The notes under the pieces are model-generated. The model searched no databases. It saw only the letters and a list, made by a program, of their open reading frames with translations, and was not told the origin of the DNA. Below, piece after piece: positions 32,731 through 37,668 of a stretch of 37,668 bases of DNA (position 1 is its first letter; every line of letters begins with the position of its first letter). The stretch lies in assembly GCA_023435645.1 (NCBI GenBank), contig JAEYRK010000107.1, positions 1 to 37,668 of the forward strand. The letters run 5' to 3'. This DNA comes from Bacillota bacterium (GTDB taxonomy: Bacteria > Bacillota > Clostridia > Lachnospirales > Lachnospiraceae). Position numbers and translations under genes: made by a program.

Positions 32731-33624
32731 ATGAATAGAAATCAGATCTCCCTAATTGAAACTACGATTGATGTGATTGAGGCGCATTTGCTATATCCTC
32801 TTACCCTGGATGAGCTGTCAAAGAAGGTTGGTATTTCAAAATATCACCTTGAGCGGCTATTCAAATCTTTGTGCAGCAAACCGCTGATTTCCTATATCCG
32901 TGGGCGCCGTCTGAGCTTAAGCCTTCATGACCTGATTCACTCCCACCTAAAAATTATCGATATCGCCTTAAAGTATCAATTTGAATATGAGCAATCCTAC
33001 ATACGGGCATTCCAGAATCTATTCGGGATTACACCAGCCAGATACCGGAGACTAAAAATCGAGCTGCCGATTGAGCAGAAGCTGGATACCAAAACCCTGA
33101 CGGGAATCGATCAGGGCTTCGTTATACAGCCCAGAATGGTAATCAGACCGCAGTTTTATATCCAAGGGATCAAGGAAGAAATCTTCCATGTTGAAAACCT
33201 GGAGCAATTTACGGCGAACAAGGTAGCCGAGCTCTTCCGCAACCAATTTTTGAAGCAGGTTCCACACCGGATCAATGAGGAGTTTTATCTTGCCATTATT
33301 AAGTACCTTCCCAATCCCAGTATCAGCAATGATTATATCCCCTGTGTGGAAACAGAAGTACTTAATAAGCCGGAAGCTCCCTTCGTGGCAATGGCCATAC
33401 CCGCACAAGAATATGCAGTCTTCCGCTATGTCGGTCTTCACGCACCCACTCAGTTAAATTACAAGACCTTAAAGGAACTCTATGACTATACAGACTATTG
33501 GATTATGAATACCAAGCATCAACAGAATCAGCCCTATCATTTTGAACGGATGGATTTGACCATCTGCAGTGACTCCTACTGTGAGATGGACATCTATCTC
33601 CCTATTGGTAGATCAATCGACTAG
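32731..33624 (+). CDS. AraC-family transcriptional regulator with GyrI-like domain
   Basis: The 297-residue protein has the double AraC helix-turn-helix (LDELSKKVGISKYHLERLF at about 27-45 and QSYIRAFQNLFGITPARYRR at about 91-110). A GyrI-like ligand-binding domain spans about 140-295 and ends in CEMDIYLPIG. The same two-domain layout is found at 584-1465, but the two proteins are clearly different. AAAGGG lies six bases before the ATG. The gene is divergent from the esterase gene with about 180 bases between the starts, the usual place for a local regulator. Its effector is unknown. Confidence 0.9.
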   Translation: MNRNQISLIETTIDVIEAHLLYPLTLDELSKKVGISKYHLERLFKSLCSKPLISYIRGRRLSLSLHDLIHSHLKIIDIALKYQFEYEQSYIRAFQNLFGITPARYRRLKIELPIEQKLDTKTLTGIDQGFVIQPRMVIRPQFYIQGIKEEIFHVENLEQFTANKVAELFRNQFLKQVPHRINEEFYLAIIKYLPNPSISNDYIPCVETEVLNKPEAPFVAMAIPAQEYAVFRYVGLHAPTQLNYKTLKELYDYTDYWIMNTKHQQNQPYHFERMDLTICSDSYCEMDIYLPIGRSID

Positions 33625-33691
33625 ACCTTCTATCGCAGGTCTGCACTATGATAGCAGCTTCTCTCATATGATTTCACTGCGGTTTCATATA

Positions 33692-33758
33692 ACAAGATGA
33701 GGCGGAAACCTAAGTTTACCGCCTCATCTTGTATAGAAGAAGCAAGCGCTTGCTTCTT
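33692..33758. terminator. Double hairpin between the convergent AraC and hppA genes
   Basis: The first stem, 33692-33709 with 33714-33732 (ACAAGATGAGGCGG...), is long with one bulged base. Next to it lies a perfect 22-base palindrome (33737-33758, centre AAGCGCTT) without a loop. Together they can end transcription from both sides, although T-runs are short. Confidence 0.7.
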
Positions 33759-33776
33759 ATCTTTTCCATTTCTGAA

Positions 33777-35888
33777 TTAGAATAATCCCATGATGTTGAA
33801 CTGAAGGAACAGGGATGCTGCCAGGGAAGCTACCAGAGTAACTACCGTAATCTGAGTGTTGATGGAAGGACCGGCGGTATCCTTGAAGGGATCACCTACG
33901 GTATCACCAACAACTCCGGCTTTGTGGGCTTCAGAGTTCTTGCCGCCCTGATTGCCGGCTTCAATATACTTCTTGGTATTATCCCACAGACCTCCTGCGT
34001 TTGACATGAATAATGCAAAGATCAGACCACTGACGATATTACCGGTGATGAAGCCGCCAACTGCCTCCACACCACCTACAAAACCAACCACCAGGGTTGA
34101 CAGGATTGCCAGTAAGCCAGCAGGAATTAATTCTTTGATGGCACCATGGGTAGCAATTTCGATACATTTATCGTATTCAGGGACTACCCCCTTCTTGCCC
34201 TCCTTTAAGCCAATGATTTCCTTGAACTGACGATGAATTTCTGCAACCATTCTCTGAGCGTTACGGTCAACACCGAGCATCAGCATAGCACAGAATACCG
34301 GAGGAATCGCTGCACCAACCAGCAGACCGAAGAATACGGTAGGGTTGGTTATATCAAAGCCATTGGTAATTCCGGTTACGCCAAGTGTAGCGGCTGCATC
34401 GTTTACCTCGGTAATGAATGCACCTAACAGAGCGATTACTGTAAGGCCTGCTGCACCGATGGCAAAGCCCTTGGTAACTGCTTTAACGGTATTGCCGGCA
34501 CTGTCTAAGGAGTCAGTGATCTCAAGAGCCTTATCACCTAAATCACCCATCTCAACCAGACCGCGGGCATTATCAACGATAGGACCATACGCATCATTGG
34601 AGATGATCATACCAACGATGGAAAGCATGCCAACTGCTGCCATGGAGATACCGAACATACCGTAGCTAACCTCATCACCTGTCACCGCACCCAGAGGCGC
34701 TACTACATTGTAAGCGGCAAGGGCTGAAACACCGATACCGATCATTGCAGGAAGAGCACTGAGAAATCCGTAGGAAATACCGGAAATAATCGTAAAGGCA
34801 GGACCTGATTCACAGGCCTTAGCAACCTTATGAACCGGGGGTTTACTATCATCTGTGAAATAGTCACTGGCGATACCAATGATCGTACCTACAACTAAGC
34901 CGATCGCACTGGCTGCCCAAATACGCCATTCAAAATTAAAGAAATAGGTTGCAGCTGCTGTCATAACGCCATAGATGACAGTCGTAACATATGTATTTGT
35001 ATTAAGTGCTCTGGTCGGGCTGCCGCCTTCCTTCATATTAGCGGTGAATACACCGATAATGGAAGCCAGTAGGCCGATTGCTGCATAACAGATTACCATG
35101 CTGATATTTTTCTCAATATTACCGATGGAAGCTGCCATAACCATAGCCGCTGCCATGGAAGCTACGTTGGAGTCAAATAAATCCGCACCCATACCGGCCA
35201 CATCACCAACGTTATCACCTACGTTATCTGCGATAACTGCAGGGTTTCTCGGATCATCCTCGGGAATACCAAGCTCTACCTTACCAACCAGGTCAGCGCT
35301 GACATCCGCAGTCTTTGTGAAGATACCGCCACCCGCCTTCGCAAACAGAGCTAAGGAGCTTGCACCAAAGGAGAAGCCTAATAATGCGGTTGTATCTCCT
35401 GTGATCATATAAACCACGGTTACACCCAATAGGCTGGAGCCTACTACCGCCATACCCATAACCGCGCCACCGCGATAGCCGGACATGAAGGAGGGTTTAA
35501 TTCCCCTTGTTGCTGCTTCTGCAGCCTTAACATTTGCTATGGTTGCAATACTGATACCAACCTTACCTGCAATTCCTGAGAATACTGTTCCAAATACATA
35601 AGATACAGCCATCGTGATATTTTCCACGATTTCGCCCTTCCAGATCGGAGAGGGAAGAAATACGAGGATAAGGACTGTTACAACGGAACAGAAGCGTAAC
35701 AGGGTTTTGTACTCTTTCGCGAGGAAAGTATTGGCGCCATTTTTGATCAGCTTACCAACTTCTGCTACCCTAGCGTTAGAGGACGGCTGTTTCGCTACCC
35801 ACCGATAGAGCCAGAGTGCCGTACCAAAAGCTAAAACAGAAACGACAATTGATGCTACTTGAAAGAAAGTCAAATTCAAAATGCTCAT
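33777..35888 (-). CDS. hppA: Membrane-bound ion-pumping pyrophosphatase
   Basis: This 703-residue integral membrane protein (about 16 helices) couples PPi hydrolysis to ion export. The catalytic core includes the DVSADLVGKVE region (195-205), DDPRNPAVIADNVGDNVGD (211-229) and the C-terminal GDTVGDPFKDTAGPS. The K+-dependence signature GNTVKAVTKG has Lys469 and Thr472, as in K+-independent H+-pumping enzymes such as that of Rhodospirillum rubrum; K+-dependent ones carry Ala and Gly there. Na+ pumps of this family are K+-dependent, so proton pumping is inferred. GGGAG directly abuts ATG 35888, leaving no spacer, so TTG at the fourth codon may be the real start. Confidence 0.95.
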   Translation of the reverse strand: MSILNLTFFQVASIVVSVLAFGTALWLYRWVAKQPSSNARVAEVGKLIKNGANTFLAKEYKTLLRFCSVVTVLILVFLPSPIWKGEIVENITMAVSYVFGTVFSGIAGKVGISIATIANVKAAEAATRGIKPSFMSGYRGGAVMGMAVVGSSLLGVTVVYMITGDTTALLGFSFGASSLALFAKAGGGIFTKTADVSADLVGKVELGIPEDDPRNPAVIADNVGDNVGDVAGMGADLFDSNVASMAAAMVMAASIGNIEKNISMVICYAAIGLLASIIGVFTANMKEGGSPTRALNTNTYVTTVIYGVMTAAATYFFNFEWRIWAASAIGLVVGTIIGIASDYFTDDSKPPVHKVAKACESGPAFTIISGISYGFLSALPAMIGIGVSALAAYNVVAPLGAVTGDEVSYGMFGISMAAVGMLSIVGMIISNDAYGPIVDNARGLVEMGDLGDKALEITDSLDSAGNTVKAVTKGFAIGAAGLTVIALLGAFITEVNDAAATLGVTGITNGFDITNPTVFFGLLVGAAIPPVFCAMLMLGVDRNAQRMVAEIHRQFKEIIGLKEGKKGVVPEYDKCIEIATHGAIKELIPAGLLAILSTLVVGFVGGVEAVGGFITGNIVSGLIFALFMSNAGGLWDNTKKYIEAGNQGGKNSEAHKAGVVGDTVGDPFKDTAGPSINTQITVVTLVASLAASLFLQFNIMGLF

Positions 35889-36017
35889 CTCCCTATCATA
35901 TATTTTATAGCTATTTCAAGCCACATCATTGATGTTACCATGTTTAGAAAATTAGTGCAATAGCAAAGTAAACGATCTTCTACATATGGCATTATGTATA
36001 TCCTGTCCATGGTTGCT

Positions 36018-36045
36018 ATAATAATTTACCAGTAGTTCTGTGCAA
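36018..36045 (-). promoter_or_regulatory. Possible hppA promoter
   Basis: On the minus strand TTGCAC (complement of 36040-36045) and TATTAT (complement of 36018-36023) are 16 bases apart. The leader would be about 125 bases. Confidence 0.4.
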
Positions 36046-36210
36046 TTTGTACAGAATACCCCTATTAAATTTATTGACTTTGCATAACTGCCCGATTGCT
36101 TTTCCGTGATATTTACTTTATGTAATGTCTGGAAAAAATAACAGCAAAATAAAAGTATTCCTTCTGTCTAAAAACTTGTATTTACTTTGGTAAAAACTTG
36201 AGAAACAGCA

Positions 36211-36240
36211 TTGACATACCTAGTCCTCGTGTACTACAAT
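36211..36240 (+). promoter_or_regulatory. Promoter of the Na+-pump decarboxylase subunit genes
   Basis: A perfect TTGACA (36211-36216) and TACAAT (36235-36240) are 18 bases apart. The open frame of the next gene extends back into this promoter, which shows that the start lies further downstream. Confidence 0.65.
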
Positions 36241-36297
36241 AAAACCAATTTGATTTTGTTTTTTCATTCATATATATATGCTAAGGAGGACGTTATT

Positions 36298-37419
36298 ATG
36301 GAATTTTTATTGTCAGGTATCATGGACATCACTTGGCAACAATGTGTCATGTATCTCATCGGCTTTCTATTAATCTGGCTGGCGATTGGTAAGGGACTGG
36401 AGCCCTCCCTGTTGCTTCCCATGGGGCTTGGTGCTATTCTGGTTAATATTCCCGGCACCGGCGTATTAGGCCATGAGGGTATTATCGAATGGTTATTTGA
36501 GACAGGCATTAATGCCTCCGAAGCTTTACCGATTCTGTTATTTATCGGAATTGGAGCAATGATTGACTTCGGCCCCCTGCTTTCCAATCCGAAGATGTTC
36601 CTCTTCGGTGCAGCTGCACAGTTCGGTATTTTTGCTACAATCACGATAGCAGTATTACTTAATTTCCCGTTAAATGATGCGGCTTCCATCGGTATCATCG
36701 GTGCAGCTGACGGTCCTACCTCCATTCTGGTAGCTAATATTCTGAAATCCGATTATTTGGGTCCCATTGCCGTTGCCGCTTATTCCTATATGGCATTGGT
36801 TCCAATCGTACAGCCTCTGGCCATCAAAGCTGTAACTACCAAGAAGGAACGTCTGATTCGTATGGAGTACAATCCGAAATCCGTTACTAAGACAACCAGG
36901 ATCTTGTTCCCGATTATCGTTACCTTCATCGCCGGTATCATAGCACCGATGTCCGTAGCCCTAGTTGGCTTCCTGATGTTCGGAAATCTAATCCGCGAAT
37001 GCGGTGTACTTAATTCTCTTTCTGATACAGCACAGAACGTTCTTCCCAACCTGATTACCCTGTTACTTGGTATTACGATTTCCTTCAAGATGACTGCGGA
37101 TGACTTCATCAACTGGAAGACCCTGATGATTATGGGCTTAGGTCTGGTAGCATTCGTATTCGACACCATCGGCGGAGTTTTATTTGCAAAGCTTCTGAAC
37201 CTGTTCCTTCCGAAGGGCAAAAAGATCAATCCCATGGTTGGTGCTGCCGGTATCTCTGCCTTCCCCATGTCGGCCCGTGTGGTGCAGAAAATGGGTCTGA
37301 AGGAGGATCCCTCCAATCATCTGCTGATGCATGCCATCAGTGCTAACGTATCCGGTCAGATCGGTTCCGTTGTTGCAGGCGGCGTCGTAATTAAATTATT
37401 GTTGGATATCCTGGGCTAA
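36298..37419 (+). CDS. Na+-translocating decarboxylase, beta subunit (OadB/GcdB/MmdB family)
   Basis: The 373-residue membrane protein is the ion-channel subunit of biotin-dependent decarboxylases such as oxaloacetate, methylmalonyl-CoA or glutaconyl-CoA decarboxylase. It takes CO2 off carboxybiotin and exports Na+. Family hallmarks are the IGAADGPTS motif with the essential Asp138, the Ser/Tyr-bearing segment NLITLLLGITISFKM, and ISAFPMSARVVQ near the C-terminus. About ten hydrophobic helices are visible. ATG 36298 follows AAGGAGG by eight bases. A small gamma-like subunit gene follows. The substrate-specific carboxyltransferase and biotin-carrier subunits are not in the window, so I give no gene symbol. 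Confidence 0.93.
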   Translation: MEFLLSGIMDITWQQCVMYLIGFLLIWLAIGKGLEPSLLLPMGLGAILVNIPGTGVLGHEGIIEWLFETGINASEALPILLFIGIGAMIDFGPLLSNPKMFLFGAAAQFGIFATITIAVLLNFPLNDAASIGIIGAADGPTSILVANILKSDYLGPIAVAAYSYMALVPIVQPLAIKAVTTKKERLIRMEYNPKSVTKTTRILFPIIVTFIAGIIAPMSVALVGFLMFGNLIRECGVLNSLSDTAQNVLPNLITLLLGITISFKMTADDFINWKTLMIMGLGLVAFVFDTIGGVLFAKLLNLFLPKGKKINPMVGAAGISAFPMSARVVQKMGLKEDPSNHLLMHAISANVSGQIGSVVAGGVVIKLLLDILG

Positions 37420-37501
37420 TGCCTCGGATCAGTACATCTGATGCAGGGATCTGGAGCTTTATCATATCAGAAAACTTGCTTGGAATAAGAAAGGAGTCAT
37501 T

Positions 37502-37663
37502 ATGAGAGCAATCATGGGACAGGATTTTACAACATCTCTTGAAATCATGGGTAAAGGAATGTTCAGTGTCTTTTTCGTTATTCTTTTACTTACCTTAATC
37601 GTAGTCTTATTAGCTAAGATAACCGGCAGAAAAAAGAAAGAGGATGCCGAGGACGAAGCATAA
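37502..37663 (+). CDS. OadG-like small subunit of Na+-pump decarboxylase
   Basis: The 53-residue protein starts at ATG 37502 (AAAGGAG six bases upstream) and ends at TAA 37661-37663, just inside the window. It has one membrane helix (about 20-38, FSVFFVILLLTLIVVLLA) and a charged C-terminal tail (RKKKEDAEDEA). This is the layout of the gamma/delta subunit (PF04277) that joins the beta channel to the carboxyltransferase. It is shorter than typical OadG (about 80 residues) and lacks the Pro/Ala-rich tail. Its place 82 bases after the beta subunit gene supports the call. Confidence 0.8.
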   Translation: MRAIMGQDFTTSLEIMGKGMFSVFFVILLLTLIVVLLAKITGRKKKEDAEDEA

Positions 37664-37668
37664 TTGAT

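Larger units (their letters stand above)
35889..36297. other. Divergent intergenic region between hppA and the decarboxylase subunit genes
   Basis: It holds the plus-strand promoter at 36211-36240 and a weaker minus-strand candidate at 36018-36045. The rest is AT-rich with no further site or frame I can support. Confidence 0.5.

Overview
The window looks like a chromosomal segment of an anaerobic, low-to-moderate GC Firmicute, most likely a Lachnospiraceae-type clostridium. The reasons are a pyruvate phosphate dikinase, a dimeric (alpha2) glycyl-tRNA synthetase, an oxygen-sensitive class III ribonucleotide reductase, a clostridial-type ThyA, a membrane pyrophosphatase, a Na+-pump decarboxylase beta subunit, strong AGGAGG ribosome binding sites, and the order era-yqzL-recO-glyS-ppdK, which resembles the Bacillus era-yqzL-recO-glyQS-ccpN-yqfL neighbourhood. 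I see no rRNA, tRNA, CRISPR array, transposase or phage gene. Nearly everything is housekeeping; the less ordinary material lies in the intergenic DNA and in the AT-rich left end.

Layout. 1-2990 (AT-rich, accessory in character): a cut-off GNAT acetyltransferase, a 50-residue zinc-ribbon protein, an AraC/GyrI-type regulator and an Ntn-type amide hydrolase. Two related terminator-containing repeats bracket the hydrolase. 3015-13033 (all minus strand): M16C peptidase, era, a YqzL-like small gene, recO, a lipoprotein, glyS and ppdK, in that transcriptional order. 13277-14306: a cold-shock gene with its own promoter and terminator, then about 540 bases without a gene that carry two large nested palindromes. 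14307-15860: purH on the minus strand. 16052-19387 (plus strand): a DUF1461-like membrane protein, pyk, dCMP deaminase and a small glycine-rich membrane protein. 19506-25672 (minus strand): a membrane-anchored amidase, guaB, a small membrane protein, ilvE, folA and thyA, several with clear promoters of their own. 25881-31030 (minus strand): nrdD with a fused redoxin domain and NrdR-type operator boxes, hflX and a TPR lipoprotein. 31377-33624: an esterase lipoprotein divergent from a second AraC/GyrI-type regulator. 33777-37663: hppA divergent from a Na+-translocating decarboxylase beta subunit and a small gamma-like subunit.

How the genes fit together. Several enzymes serve nucleotide supply: purH and guaB (purines), NrdD (dNTPs), dCMP deaminase (dUMP), ThyA and FolA (dTMP and folate recycling). 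Pyk and PpdK are the two opposing PEP/pyruvate enzymes of clostridial glycolysis. HppA and the decarboxylase subunits are ion-motive membrane enzymes that couple pyrophosphate hydrolysis and decarboxylation to ion gradients. Era, YqzL, RecO, GlyS and HflX belong to ribosome assembly, DNA repair and translation.

I found no convincing new multi-gene system. The items most worth a second look are the nested palindromes at 13735-14132, the duplicated terminator repeats at 1634-1713 and 2917-2985, a GGG-repeat with G-quadruplex potential in the era-yqzL spacer, a long hairpin between glyS and ppdK, 23-base repeats that include the last codons of guaB, and the NrdD-redoxin fusion with its operator boxes.
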